A DNA stretch of 28,241 nucleotides from DAOTWP01 sp034435675 (GCA_034435675.1 DAOTWP010000302.1:1-28241), one strand, 5' to 3'. Numbered from the stretch's first letter, positions 15,979 to 24,182 are shown. Notes: generated from the sequence alone by a model not told the origin. Translations and numbers: made by a program.

Positions 15979-16173
15979 CTACGACTGCGGTACGTCGAGT
16001 TTGTCCCAGTCCGCCTTGCTGACGAACTTGGTCAGGTTACGCCCGTCTTCGGTCTTCGCCCGCAGCCCGTAACGCACCTGCCCATTTTTGGTGTCGAACG
16101 TCGTCTTGGTGACTTTGGAATTTTCCACCGAGACTTTCTTGCGCAGTTTAACATCATAGAATTCGACGCTCAT
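15979..16173 (-). CDS. Small basic protein of unknown function (64 aa)
   Basis: The frame opens at 16239, but the ATG at 16173 has an excellent ribosome-binding site (AAAGGAG, about 6-7 nt upstream) and lies downstream of a strong promoter whose start site would be after 16239, so the 64-residue form (starting MSVEFYDV) is chosen. The protein is rich in Lys, Val and Thr with alternating hydrophobic residues (VKLRKKVSVENSKVTKTTF, YGLRAKTEDGRNLTKFVSK), suggesting a small all-beta domain, possibly nucleic-acid binding. I do not recognise the family. It has no signal peptide or TM segment. It stands alone, convergent with the importer operon. The near-consensus promoter and clean leader suggest abundant expression. 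Confidence 0.75.
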   Translation of the reverse strand: MSVEFYDVKLRKKVSVENSKVTKTTFDTKNGQVRYGLRAKTEDGRNLTKFVSKADWDKLDVPQS

Positions 16174-16234
16174 GCAAAAAGCTCCTTTTTTCCTCTGCAC
16201 GTAATACCCGGTAATGTGCAGCACGGTTGTACTC

Positions 16235-16262
16235 ATCATATGCTACTAGTTACGCTTGTCAA
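16235..16262 (-). promoter_or_regulatory. Near-consensus sigma-70 promoter of the 64-aa gene
   Basis: On the minus strand TTGACA (16262-16257) is followed 16 bp later by TATGAT (16240-16235). Transcription would start near 16228 and give a leader of about 55 nt that includes an inverted repeat CTGCAC...GTGCAG ahead of the ribosome-binding site. Confidence 0.75.
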
Positions 16263-16618
16263 TAGAACATATGGGTCAAGTTTACGCTCAAACGTAGGAA
16301 AACTGTTCGAAAGTCGTTTAAGCGCCTTAATAATGGCATAAAACCGGCTTAAACGCCGCGTTTTTGCCCAGCGCCGGCGTAACACAGGCATAGTTCTGCG
16401 GCGTGACCGGGCATGACAAACGCATGCCTCATCTGCCTCATGTGCCTCGGCTTCAGCCAGTTCAAAACTGGCGGCTAAACAAAACCTGGAAACCCATAAA
16501 TAGGGTGGACGCTTCAGCCTGTGCGCGGGCTTGCCCACAGTTGCAGCCGGGGTTTTGCAGCCCTGGTGGCTGCCTGACGAGGACCAGCCCGCTCTCGCCT
16601 GTACAGCCGACCAGCGCA
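16263..16618. other. Intergenic region with repeated 9-mers and small palindromes
   Basis: No gene is supported here; long frames on both strands are shadows or lack start signals. Upstream of the 64-aa gene promoter lie three related 9-mers: GCTCAAACG (16286-16294, plus), its GCTTAAACG form on the minus strand (16315-16323), and GCTTAAACG (16347-16355, plus). The last two form a perfect inverted repeat with a 23-bp spacer. Further on, GCCAGTT-CAA-AACTGGC (16456-16472) is a tight palindrome. Nothing looks like a clear T-tailed terminator for the MFS gene, which ends at 16619. Confidence 0.5.
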
Positions 16619-18013
16619 TCAGGGCGCTTCCGGCGCGGCTGCCCGTGCCGGTGCCGCCGTGACCTTCCGCAGCGCCACCCCCAGCAGCCCGATCAGCGCC
16701 ACCCCGCCGATCAGGAACGGCGCGGTTGCCCCCAGCAGTTGAAACAAGGCTCCGCCGATCAACGGTGTGATGATGTTCGCCGCGCTGGTTGCCGACGCGC
16801 TGACCCCCAGCGCACTGCCCGCCTCCGCAGCGGGGGCGCGGCGGGTAATCAGGCTGTTGATGCTGGGCGACAGAATGCCGCCGCCGATTGCCGCAGGGAC
16901 GAGTGCTGCCAGCATCCACAGTATCCCGACCCAGCCGTTCGCGCTGTCATCTGGCAGCGTAATTTCGAGTTCCGCCGGGCTTCCGCCTTCAGCGCTGCGC
17001 GTTTCGCTCAGGCTGCGCAGCGTTGCCTCGCGCGAATACCAGGGCGCAGGCTGCGCGGGTGTGAGCGCGGTGAAAATCAGCCCAATACCCAGCAGCCCCA
17101 GCCCGGCATAAATCAGGCGGTGTTCCCCAAAGCGGCGGCTCCACGGTCCGATATACTTGCCCTGCACCAGCACCAGCACAATGCCCACAAACACGAACAG
17201 CACCGCGTTGCCGCTGCCGTCCAGCCCCAGCCGGTTGAGCGTGAACAGCGGCAGGAACTGCTCAAAGCCGCCAAAAATCAACTGCTGGGCGAACATCAGC
17301 GCCAGCAGCACGCCGACCAGCGGTGTCGTCAGCACACGGCGCACGCGGGCGATAAACGCGCCCATGCCGCCCACCCCGGCGCTGTGTGCCGCGTGTGCGG
17401 TTTTGCGCTTTTCCGGCGGCAGCGTCTCTTTGAACCAGAAGATGGTCAGCAAAATGGACAGCAGCGAAAAGCCCGCCGCCACAAACGCCGGAACACGGTA
17501 GTCGCTGTTGCTCAGTGCCAGCGCAATGCCCGCGATTGCCGGTCCAATCGTGAAGCCCAGCCCGAACGCCGCGCCGATCAAGCCCAGCCCCTGCGCACGG
17601 GTGCGTTCGCTGGTGCTGTCGGTAATCGCCGCCTGTGCCGAAACGATATTCGCGCCAGAAACGCCGTCAATCAGCCGCGACAGCAGCAGCAGCGGAATGG
17701 CGTTGGCAACCCCCAGCAGCAGGAAGCCGATAAATGTCCCCATCTGGCTGACCACCAGCACCGGCTTACGCCCGAAGCGGTCCGACAGCCCGCCGAGTAC
17801 CGGACCACCGACCAACTGCATCAGCGGGTATGCCGCGCCGATTACGCCGATGGTGAACGGGTCTGCGCCAAACGCGGTGGCATACAGCGGCAGCAGCGGG
17901 ATGATGATCGTCAGCCCCAGCAGATCCACCAGCACAATCACAAAAATCGGCAGAATGCGCTTGAAATCGAGTTTGTCTTCCGCTGGCGTTGCCGCAGCTT
18001 CGGAATGTGTCAT
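16619..18013 (-). CDS. MFS efflux transporter (DHA1, TetA-like)
   Basis: 464 residues, somewhat longer than usual (about 400). TM1 is at about residues 20-43 (FVIVLVDLLGLTIIIPLLPL). Motif A in loop 2-3 is complete (GGLSDRFGRKPVL, about 74-86), and the drug-proton antiporter motif C appears as GLGFTIGPAIAG in TM5. There is an extra hydrophilic segment of about 45 residues late in the second half (PAPWYSREATLRSLSETRSAEGG and on), which accounts for the length. The pattern matches TetA-type drug:H+ antiporters, but the substrate is not predictable. It lies 97 bp downstream of a PadR-family gene on the same strand; PadR regulators commonly control neighbouring efflux pumps, so it is probably induced by a toxic compound. 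Confidence 0.92.
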   Translation of the reverse strand: MTHSEAAATPAEDKLDFKRILPIFVIVLVDLLGLTIIIPLLPLYATAFGADPFTIGVIGAAYPLMQLVGGPVLGGLSDRFGRKPVLVVSQMGTFIGFLLLGVANAIPLLLLSRLIDGVSGANIVSAQAAITDSTSERTRAQGLGLIGAAFGLGFTIGPAIAGIALALSNSDYRVPAFVAAGFSLLSILLTIFWFKETLPPEKRKTAHAAHSAGVGGMGAFIARVRRVLTTPLVGVLLALMFAQQLIFGGFEQFLPLFTLNRLGLDGSGNAVLFVFVGIVLVLVQGKYIGPWSRRFGEHRLIYAGLGLLGIGLIFTALTPAQPAPWYSREATLRSLSETRSAEGGSPAELEITLPDDSANGWVGILWMLAALVPAAIGGGILSPSINSLITRRAPAAEAGSALGVSASATSAANIITPLIGGALFQLLGATAPFLIGGVALIGLLGVALRKVTAAPARAAAPEAP

Positions 18014-18110
18014 GAGGTGTGTGCCCTTTCATCAATAGATTTAAGTCTGCGCAGGTCAAGCAAAGCGTGCCGCCGCCCGCCCCAGGCAAAGGGACGTGCC
18101 GCACCCATGC

Positions 18111-18620
18111 TCACGCATCCAGCCGCGCCAGCACCTTGTCCAGCCAGTCCAGTTCCGATTGCACATGGTGCGCCTGATGGTCAATCATCAGCCCCATGCT
18201 GCCCTCGTGCGGCGGGACATGGCGCAGCGCTGCCTGCGCCGCTGCCAGCGCCGTGCGGCGTTCTTGCAGCAGTGCCCGCGCTTCGGCAGCGTCCAGTGCA
18301 TCCAGAAATGCCAGCCCGACATCGCCGCCAAAAATCGCCGCCGTATATGTGCGCAGGTTTTCGCGCAGCAGTTCCTGAAACGCCGCTTCTCCCGCCGGGG
18401 TCAAGCGGTAAACACGGCGGGTAGGGCGGTTGCTGTCCGGCACATTTTCCAGGCTGACACTCAACCAGCCCCGCGCCGCCATCTTGTCCAGCAGATGATA
18501 GGCGGTGGGCTTTTTGAGATCCGTGCAGGAGGTCATGTTGCGGTTGATAAAATCATGCAGTTGGTAGCCATGCATGTCTGCACGGCGCAGCAGCCCCAGC
18601 AGCAGCAGTTCACGTTCCAT
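18111..18620 (-). CDS. PadR-family transcriptional regulator
   Basis: 169 residues. The winged-helix PadR domain covers about residues 1-85: ELLLLGLLRRADMHGYQLHDFI, then KKPTAYHLLDKMAARGWL (recognition region) and RRVYRLTPAGEAAF (wing). The C-terminal half is helical with a Vir-like dimerisation segment. It lies just upstream of the MFS gene and should be co-transcribed or partly so. The promoter on the minus strand is nearly consensus and a palindrome overlaps its -10, consistent with autorepression. PadR proteins usually respond to phenolics or hydrophobic drugs; the ligand here is unknown. Confidence 0.93.
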   Translation of the reverse strand: MERELLLLGLLRRADMHGYQLHDFINRNMTSCTDLKKPTAYHLLDKMAARGWLSVSLENVPDSNRPTRRVYRLTPAGEAAFQELLRENLRTYTAAIFGGDVGLAFLDALDAAEARALLQERRTALAAAQAALRHVPPHEGSMGLMIDHQAHHVQSELDWLDKVLARLDA

Positions 18621-18654
18621 AGGCAGTTATCAGCACCCGGCAGTCCATCTGGAT

Positions 18655-18695
18655 TAGTCAGAATTGACTATAAGGTCGGGCGTCTGCTGTGTCAA
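18655..18695 (-). promoter_or_regulatory. padR promoter with overlapping palindromic operator
   Basis: On the minus strand TTGACA (18695-18690) and TATAGT (18672-18667) are 17 bp apart, an almost ideal sigma-70 promoter. A palindrome TAGTCA-GAAT-TGACTA (18655-18670) covers the -10 and start site. This is the right place for autorepression by the PadR-family protein; the assignment is inferred from position. Confidence 0.72.
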
Positions 18696-18967
18696 GGGGA
18701 ACCCAGGTCAAGTTTTGATGAGTTTTTTAGAAGGCTCAAGAAAGTAAATAACTGATTAATTCACAGGCTAATGCCTGGAAACAGTTTCATCATTCTTATA
18801 CTATGTCTCAAGTCAATGTACCCTTGTGATCAGGTAAAATATTCATAGAGGATTTAATTTTGTGGCATTAACCGCGCGCAGGACAAATCACCACATTTAT
18901 TAAGATTGCGCGTTGAGGAGCTGGTATCGTGCCAGCGCCTTGTCCACTATAATGAGGTCATCAATCC
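18673..18967. other. Divergent intergenic region before the dehydratase gene
   Basis: This AT-rich stretch must carry the promoter of the plus-strand dehydratase gene. A perfect TATAAT lies at 18947-18952, only about 15 bp before the ATG at 18968, with GAGG directly after it; use of that element would give a very short leader. No convincing -35 is seen at 17 bp. An alternative start region lies near the AT-rich 18830-18870. No small gene is supported. Confidence 0.4.
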
Positions 18968-20890
18968 ATGCTCAAGCGTCTATTCCGGGATTCTGCTGTG
19001 CGTACACCCAACTTCCATCTGCTGCGAATTACCAGAGCCGTTGTTATTGACCTGCTGGTCATTATCCTGGCGCATTTTCTGACCTTCGTGCTGCACACGC
19101 TGACCATGCCGATTGACAGCACCCACGCGCTTGCGTTCACGTTCATGTCCATGTTTGCTACAGTGATTGTGTTCTACCTGATCGGTGTTTATCACCGCAT
19201 CTGGGAACGCACGACCAGCGGGCACGGCACAAGCATTATCATTGCCGGGCTGGCGATTGCCGCGCTGATCGCCGGTATCCTCGATTTGCTGCTGTTTTCG
19301 CAGCAGTTTCCGGTAACGGTGTTCTTCATGGCGAACACGCTGGCGTTTGCCGGGTTTGTCGGCGTGCGCTACCGCTCGCGGTTGGTGAGCGGGCTGATCT
19401 GGCGCTGGCGGGCGGTCTTTTACCACGAGTTCCCCACCGAAGAAGTGACGGCGCGCGTCAATACGCTGATTATCGGCGCGGGCGAATCGGGGCAAACCCT
19501 GGCATGGCGTGTGCAGCACCGCTTTCCCGGCAACCAGTATAAGCTGATCGGCTTTGTGGATGATGACTCCACCAAGCAGGGCTTATATGTCGAAGGTGTG
19601 CCTGTGCTGGGCAACCGCTACGACATTCCCCGGCTGGTCGAAAAACACGATATCTCGCTGATTATCGTGGCTATCCACAACATTTCCGGGCGTGATTTCC
19701 GCGAAATTCTTGAAAAATGTGAAAGCACCCCGGCGCGGATCAAGGTCGTGCCGGACGTATTCGCCATCATCAAGAGTTTGCACAACCCGTCCTTTCTGCG
19801 CGACGTGCAGCCCGAAGACCTGCTCGGTCGCCGCCTGATTACCCGCCATGAAGCGGTCAACCTCACCCCCGTGACGCGCAAAACCGTGCTCGTTACCGGC
19901 GGCGCAGGGTCGATCGGCTCTGAACTCAGCCGCCAGCTTGCCTCTTACGAACCGGTCAAGCTGGTGCTGGTGGACACCAACGAAAGCGGGCTGCATGACA
20001 TGCAGATGGAACTGCGCATGAGTCACCCCGACCTCAATCTGGTGGTGGCGCTGGTGGACATCACCAACCGCGAAGCGCTGGAACGGCTCTATCAGGATCA
20101 CCGCCCGCAGGTGGTCTTCCATGCGGCGGCATACAAGCATGTGCCCATGATGGAGTGGTATCCCGAACAGGCGGTGCGCACCAATATCGGCGGCACGCGC
20201 AATCTGGCGGAATTGGCGCAGCAGTACGATGTGGAACGCTTCGTGCTGATTTCCACTGACAAGGCGGTGAATCCCTCCAGCGTAATGGGCGCCAGCAAGC
20301 GTATCTGTGAACTGATGGTGCAGGCGCTTTCGCAGAAGCCGGAAAACAAGACGTTGTTTACAGCGGTGCGCTTTGGCAATGTGCTCGGCAGCCGGGGCAG
20401 CGTGGTGCCGATCTTCAACAGCCAGATCAATCGCGGCGGTCCGGTCACCATCACCCACCCCGAAATGACGCGCTATTTCATGAGCATCCCCGAAGCGGCG
20501 AATCTGGTCATCCACGCGGGCTGCCTGACCGAAGGCAACGAAATCTTCCTGCTGAAGATGGGCGAAGTTGTCAAAATTGTAGACCTTGCCGAACGCATTA
20601 TCCGTATGCGCGGCATGCGCCCCGGCATTGACATCGAAATCAAGTTCACCGGCATGCGCCCCGGCGAAAAGATGCACGAACAGCTTTACGACGGCGCGGC
20701 AGAAGATGCCTTTGAAACCATGCACCCCGGCATTATCAAGCTGGTCAACCATTACGATCACCAGCTCAGCGAACTGTTCCCGTGGGTGGATCGCCTGCTG
20801 GAAAGCGGCGTCCCGCGTGAAAACCCGCTGCAAGCACTGTTGTGGGGCATGACCAGCAGCGAGGAAGAGGCATACGCCGTCCAGCATTAG
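18968..20890 (+). CDS. Membrane-bound nucleotide-sugar 4,6-dehydratase (CapD/FlaA1/WbpM type)
   Basis: 640 residues, the usual length for long-form members. Four TM helices lie at about residues 22-42, 58-75, 88-110 and 115-135. A Rossmann CoA-binding-like domain follows (LIIGAGESGQTLAWRV). The SDR catalytic domain has NAD-binding TGGAGSIG (310-317), and the active site STDK (429-432) with Met 440 and Lys 444 where classical SDRs have Tyr and Lys; this Met-for-Tyr exchange is typical of the 4,6-dehydratase group. Family enzymes convert UDP-GlcNAc to a 4-keto-6-deoxy sugar for capsule, O-antigen or glycoprotein glycans. It probably feeds the same surface-polysaccharide pathway as the Wzz/BY-kinase about 15 kb away, though the two are not in one cluster. 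A strong terminator follows directly. Confidence 0.94.
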   Translation: MLKRLFRDSAVRTPNFHLLRITRAVVIDLLVIILAHFLTFVLHTLTMPIDSTHALAFTFMSMFATVIVFYLIGVYHRIWERTTSGHGTSIIIAGLAIAALIAGILDLLLFSQQFPVTVFFMANTLAFAGFVGVRYRSRLVSGLIWRWRAVFYHEFPTEEVTARVNTLIIGAGESGQTLAWRVQHRFPGNQYKLIGFVDDDSTKQGLYVEGVPVLGNRYDIPRLVEKHDISLIIVAIHNISGRDFREILEKCESTPARIKVVPDVFAIIKSLHNPSFLRDVQPEDLLGRRLITRHEAVNLTPVTRKTVLVTGGAGSIGSELSRQLASYEPVKLVLVDTNESGLHDMQMELRMSHPDLNLVVALVDITNREALERLYQDHRPQVVFHAAAYKHVPMMEWYPEQAVRTNIGGTRNLAELAQQYDVERFVLISTDKAVNPSSVMGASKRICELMVQALSQKPENKTLFTAVRFGNVLGSRGSVVPIFNSQINRGGPVTITHPEMTRYFMSIPEAANLVIHAGCLTEGNEIFLLKMGEVVKIVDLAERIIRMRGMRPGIDIEIKFTGMRPGEKMHEQLYDGAAEDAFETMHPGIIKLVNHYDHQLSELFPWVDRLLESGVPRENPLQALLWGMTSSEEEAYAVQH

Positions 20891-20919
20891 GACACGGCGC
20901 AGCAGCTACAACAGCCAGA

Positions 20920-20946
20920 GGCGGTCAAACCAGATCGCCCTTTTTT
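20920..20946 (+). terminator. Rho-independent terminator of the dehydratase gene
   Basis: The stem GGCGGTC (20920-20926) pairs with GATCGCC (20933-20939; one G-T pair) around loop AAACCA, and is followed by C and six T (20941-20946). It is the most convincing terminator in the window. Confidence 0.9.
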
Positions 20947-21065
20947 ATTTGCGTTCCCCGCTGCGCTGTGCCCTTCGTCACGCCGGATTCCCGCTGTTTG
21001 TCATGCGACCCGCCCTGCCTCGTGAAGTAGCATCGTCTATCCACTTTTAACGGGAGCAGGTATCC

Positions 21066-22250
21066 ATGACTCAACAGACAGCAGATGTCATCATCATCGG
21101 CGGCGGCATTACTGGCACCAGCGCGGCGTTTCAACTGGCGCAGCGCGGGCAGAAAGTGATTTTGCTCGAAAAGAGTTTTATTGCCGCAGGGGGCACCGGG
21201 CGCACGGGCGGCATCATTCGCACGCATTATTCCAACGCCATCACAGCCCGGATGGCACTGCTGTCACTGAACGTTTGGCGCAATTTTGACGAGCTTGTGG
21301 GCGGCGATGTGGGCTGGCTGCCTGCTGGCGCGCTGTTCATTGTTGGACCGCATGACCTGGACGGGCTGAAGGCAAATATCGAATTACAGCAGTCAGTGGG
21401 CATCAATACACAGTTCCTCGACGCGCACGAACTGCACAAACTCGCCCCCTACCTGAACGTAGACGACATCGGCGGCGGCGCTTACGAACCCGACTCCGGC
21501 TGTGCGGACGGCACGCTGGCAGCGAACGCCTATGCTAAACGTGCCCGCGAACTGGGCGCAGTGGTTGCGCAGGGTGTTGAAGTGACCGGCATCCAGATTC
21601 AAAGCGGGCGTGTGACTGGCGTCAGCACAGCAGATGGCACAGTTTACAGCGCACAGGTGGTCATCAATGCAGCGGGACCCTGGGGAGCGCGGCTGGCGGC
21701 AAGCGCGGGTTACGACACGCCTGTAGAGCCGAGCCGCCACCAGATTGCTGCCTTCCAGCGCCCGGTTGAGGTCTCTGGCGAACTGCACCCAATGATTGGC
21801 GACTTCGTGCAGGGTTTTTATGTGCGCCCGGAAACCGGCAGGCTGACGCTGGCGGGGTCGCTGGAAGTCGGCGAGGCGGAAAACCGCGTTGATCCTGACA
21901 ATTATGCCGATACGGTGGACATGGCTTTCAACGCGGACATGGCAGAACTGACCTCACACCGCATGAAGGGCATGGACGAGGCGCGTGTCGCCAAAGGCTG
22001 GGCAGGGCTGTATGACGTAACGCCCGACTGGCATCCGATTATCGGGCACATGCCGGGCTTGCCGGGCTTTATCTCCGCGTTCGGCTGGAGCGGCAGCGGC
22101 TTTAAGATGGGTCCGGTGATGGGCGAGATTCTGGCAGACCTGGCAACGGGCGAACAGCGCTGCCCGATTGATGTGGCGATGTTCCGCTTCGAGCGCTTTG
22201 CGGCGGGCGAACTCAACAAAGGGCAGTACGCCTACAGTATCATCGGCTGA
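21066..22250 (+). CDS. FAD-dependent oxidoreductase of the DAO family
   Basis: 394 residues. The N-terminal FAD-binding motif is DVIIIGGGITGTSAAFQL with Glu 35 ending the second strand (ILLEKS). A GGTGRTGGIIRTHY stretch and the late FAD motif (GWAGLYDVTPDWHPIIGHMPGLPGFISAFGWSGSGFKMGP) are typical of glycine/D-amino-acid oxidase and sarcosine oxidase beta-like proteins. Such enzymes oxidise C-N bonds of amino acids or N-methyl amines; no covalent-FAD cysteine is evident and the substrate is open. GGGAG lies about 10 nt before the ATG. The gene begins a transcription unit after the terminator at 20946 and is followed 69 bp later by a methyltransferase gene on the same strand, so the two may be co-transcribed. 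Confidence 0.9.
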   Translation: MTQQTADVIIIGGGITGTSAAFQLAQRGQKVILLEKSFIAAGGTGRTGGIIRTHYSNAITARMALLSLNVWRNFDELVGGDVGWLPAGALFIVGPHDLDGLKANIELQQSVGINTQFLDAHELHKLAPYLNVDDIGGGAYEPDSGCADGTLAANAYAKRARELGAVVAQGVEVTGIQIQSGRVTGVSTADGTVYSAQVVINAAGPWGARLAASAGYDTPVEPSRHQIAAFQRPVEVSGELHPMIGDFVQGFYVRPETGRLTLAGSLEVGEAENRVDPDNYADTVDMAFNADMAELTSHRMKGMDEARVAKGWAGLYDVTPDWHPIIGHMPGLPGFISAFGWSGSGFKMGPVMGEILADLATGEQRCPIDVAMFRFERFAAGELNKGQYAYSIIG

Positions 22251-22319
22251 GAGTGGCGCGGGCATAGTCGCCGCCCGTGACCGTGACATTCTCTGAAGTG
22301 CTCAACCAGAGGGCAGCAC

Positions 22320-23153
22320 ATGACCACCGACACAGAGCTTTATATCCAGCGCTTAGCAGAGGCGAACCCACTGCGCGAGCCTGTGCTGCGCAGCGCAATC
22401 GCGGCGCTGCGGCTGCCCCCCGGCAGTCATGGGCTGGACGCGGGCTGCGGCATTGGGCTGCAAGCGCTGCTGCTGGCAGAAGCTGTTGGGGCAGGCGGGC
22501 AGATCACCGGCGTGGACATTCTGCCCGACCTGCTCACCTATGCCGCAACGCTGGTCAGCCGCGCGGGGCTTGCCGAGCGCATCCGCTTTCAGCAGAGCGA
22601 CATCAGCCAACTGCCCTTTGCCGATGACCACTTTGATTGGGTCTGGAGCGCAGACTGTGTCGGCTACCCTGCCGGCGACCTGCTGCCCGTGCTGCGCGAA
22701 CTGCTGCGCGTGGTCAAACCGGGCGGCAGCATTATCCTGCTGGGTTGGTCGGCGCAGCAGCTTCTGCCCGGCTACCCGCTGCTGGAAGCATGGCTCAACG
22801 CGAATTGTTCCAGCTACCAGCCTTATCTGAAAGACATACCCCCGGAGCAGCATTTTCTGCGCGCACCGCAGGCGTTCCACGCCGCCGGGCTGGTCAACAT
22901 CGAAGCGCAGACCTTCGCCGGGACAGTGCAGGCGACCCAGGCAGCGCCGCTGGCAGCGCCGCAGCGCACTGCCCTGAAAGCGCTGCTGGACATGCTCTGG
23001 CAGCATCCCGCAGGCGCAGCCGGTGACACACCCGCTGCATGGCGCGACTACCTGCGCCTGTCCAACCCTGACTCGCCGGACTTCATCCTCGACCAGCCGG
23101 GCTACTATGCCTTTTTCACCTGTTCGCTGTTTCGCGGCACAGTCCCCGGTTGA
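22320..23153 (+). CDS. Class I SAM-dependent methyltransferase (UbiE-like)
   Basis: 277 residues. Motif I is GLDAGCGIGLQALLLAE, followed by an acidic strand end ITGVDILPD, motif II-like DISQLPFADDHFDWVWSADCV and the post-motif ELLRVVKPGGSIILLGW; this is the UbiE/Methyltransf_11 pattern. A C-terminal extension of about 100 residues would carry the substrate pocket, and its substrate is not recognisable. AGAGGG lies about 6 nt before the ATG. It sits 69 bp after the DAO-type oxidoreductase gene. A joint small-molecule pathway is possible but unproven. Confidence 0.88.
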   Translation: MTTDTELYIQRLAEANPLREPVLRSAIAALRLPPGSHGLDAGCGIGLQALLLAEAVGAGGQITGVDILPDLLTYAATLVSRAGLAERIRFQQSDISQLPFADDHFDWVWSADCVGYPAGDLLPVLRELLRVVKPGGSIILLGWSAQQLLPGYPLLEAWLNANCSSYQPYLKDIPPEQHFLRAPQAFHAAGLVNIEAQTFAGTVQATQAAPLAAPQRTALKALLDMLWQHPAGAAGDTPAAWRDYLRLSNPDSPDFILDQPGYYAFFTCSLFRGTVPG

Positions 23154-23273
23154 GCGCGGGTACATTGGCGGGTGCCCCGCCTGGCGCTGTTTCTTATGCT
23201 TCTTTGACGTTTGATATATGTTCTTTTGACACACCTGCGCTTGAATCAGAGTCGAAATAGATGGACACAAGCC

Positions 23274-23294
23274 ATCAACATTGACAACATTGAT
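23274..23294 (+). repeat. Short direct/inverted repeat upstream of hsp20
   Basis: AACATTGA occurs twice with one base between (23277-23284 and 23286-23293), and ATCAA (23274-23278) and TTGAT (23290-23294) form an inverted repeat around it. It lies just before the ribosome-binding site of the hsp20 gene. It does not match the CIRCE element, and a regulator is not identifiable. Confidence 0.4.
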
Positions 23295-23317
23295 CGTGAG
23301 TCAGGAGGACTATCAAG

Positions 23318-23779
23318 ATGTCAACCATTATTCGCTGGAACCCAATTCGTGAAATGGCGGCGATGCAGAGTGCCATGGATCGCATCTTCGACAACACCTG
23401 GCGCTCGTTCGGCGGACTTGAAGGCGTTGGCAGCGCGCTGGCGCTGGATGTGCATGAAAATGACCAGCAGTACAGCGTGACAACCGCGCTGCCGGGGCTG
23501 AAACCGGAGCAGATTGAAATCACGCTGCACGACGGCACGCTGACCATCAGCGGCGAATATGAACGCGCGCAAACCGATGAAAACACCCGCGTGCTGATCC
23601 AGGAACGCAGCTATGGCAAGTTCAGCCGCAGCATTACCCTGCCGCAGGCAGTGGATGCGGACAACGTGCAGGCGCAGTTTGACAACGGCGTGCTGACCCT
23701 GACACTGCCCAAGACAGCAGAAGCGCAGCCGCGCCGTATCAGCGTGAGCAGCAGCCCTGCGCTGAAAAGCGGCAAATAA
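23318..23779 (+). CDS. Hsp20/alpha-crystallin small heat shock protein
   Basis: 153 residues, normal for bacterial Hsp20. The alpha-crystallin domain runs from about residue 42 (ALDVHENDQQYSVTTALPGLKPEQIEITLHDGTLTISGEY) to about 138, with the signature A-x-F-x-NGVLTLTLPK near its end. A short C-terminal tail, RRISVSSSPALKSGK, carries an I-S-V motif similar to the I-x-I/V anchor used in oligomer assembly. It is an ATP-independent holdase chaperone in the cytoplasm. The ribosome-binding site AGGAGG is strong and fixes the start. The gene is monocistronic, with a strong terminator 41 bp after the stop. Neither a CIRCE element nor a clear sigma-32 promoter was found upstream. Confidence 0.95.
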   Translation: MSTIIRWNPIREMAAMQSAMDRIFDNTWRSFGGLEGVGSALALDVHENDQQYSVTTALPGLKPEQIEITLHDGTLTISGEYERAQTDENTRVLIQERSYGKFSRSITLPQAVDADNVQAQFDNGVLTLTLPKTAEAQPRRISVSSSPALKSGK

Positions 23780-23819
23780 GCGCGCCAACCAGCCCGCAGT
23801 TGTGACAGCTATCTGAACG

Positions 23820-23857
23820 CAGGGGGCGATCCTTCTATCGGGGTCGCCCCCTGTTTT
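23820..23857 (+). terminator. Rho-independent terminator of hsp20
   Basis: A 13-bp stem (23820-23832 with 23841-23853; one G-T pair) encloses an 8-nt loop and is followed by TTTT. It lies 41 bp after the hsp20 stop codon. Confidence 0.85.
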
Positions 23858-24182
23858 GATTCCCGGTGGCAGGGCGTGGCGGCAGCGAGGGGCAGAAGGC
23901 ATGCTGCTGGCACTGCTGCTGCCAAGCCCAGGTGCGAAGGACGCCGAGGATTGATTTTCAGGCGTCGGGAAAAAGAGCAAAGGAGCAGGGAGAAAGCAGG
24001 GGCGAACAGCATGCCCGCCATGCCCAGCAGTGGCATACAGCAGGTAAACAGGTCTGGCGCAGGGTTTCCGGCGGTAAAAGGCACAGCGTTACAGCACAGA
24101 TTGTGCGATAATGGAGGGCGTTTAATACTGCACAGGTCATTCGTTACCCTGTTTTCATAGCAGACGCATAGAGGCTGCCATC
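23858..24182. other. Gap upstream of the FadR-like gene
   Basis: No gene is supported; frames in this stretch lack start signals and recognisable domains. It has a purine-rich tract (about 23970-24005). Close to the FadR-like gene lie two candidate operator-like inverted repeats, GCACA-GAT-TGTGC (24094-24106) and ACAGG-N11-CCTGT (24132-24152). The GATAAT at 24107-24112 could be a -10, with no good -35 seen. Confidence 0.45.
24094..24152. promoter_or_regulatory. Two candidate operator-like repeats upstream of the FadR-like gene
   Basis: GCACA-GAT-TGTGC (24094-24106) directly precedes a GATAAT; ACAGG and CCTGT (24132-24136, 24148-24152) flank an 11-bp spacer. The E. coli FadR half-site arrangement TGGT-N3-ACCA is not present, so a link to this regulator is only a guess from location. 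Confidence 0.3.

Noticed and set aside
16403..18424. Plus-strand 673-codon frame opposite the MFS and PadR genes
   Set aside because: It is very rich in Gln, Arg and Ala with no domain, and the antisense genes have clear motifs. GC-rich third positions keep the opposite frame open.
19583..20887. Minus-strand 434-codon frame opposite the dehydratase gene
   Set aside because: It is His/Gln/Arg-rich shadow sequence without motifs.
23226..23254. Possible sigma-70 or heat-shock promoter of hsp20
   Set aside because: TTGACA at 23226 has no acceptable -10 at 16-18 bp, and the CTTGAA nearby lacks the sigma-32 type -10. No CIRCE element was found.
23809..24084. Minus-strand 91-codon frame with Cys and Leu-rich segments
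   Set aside because: It runs through the hsp20 terminator hairpin and has no ribosome-binding site.
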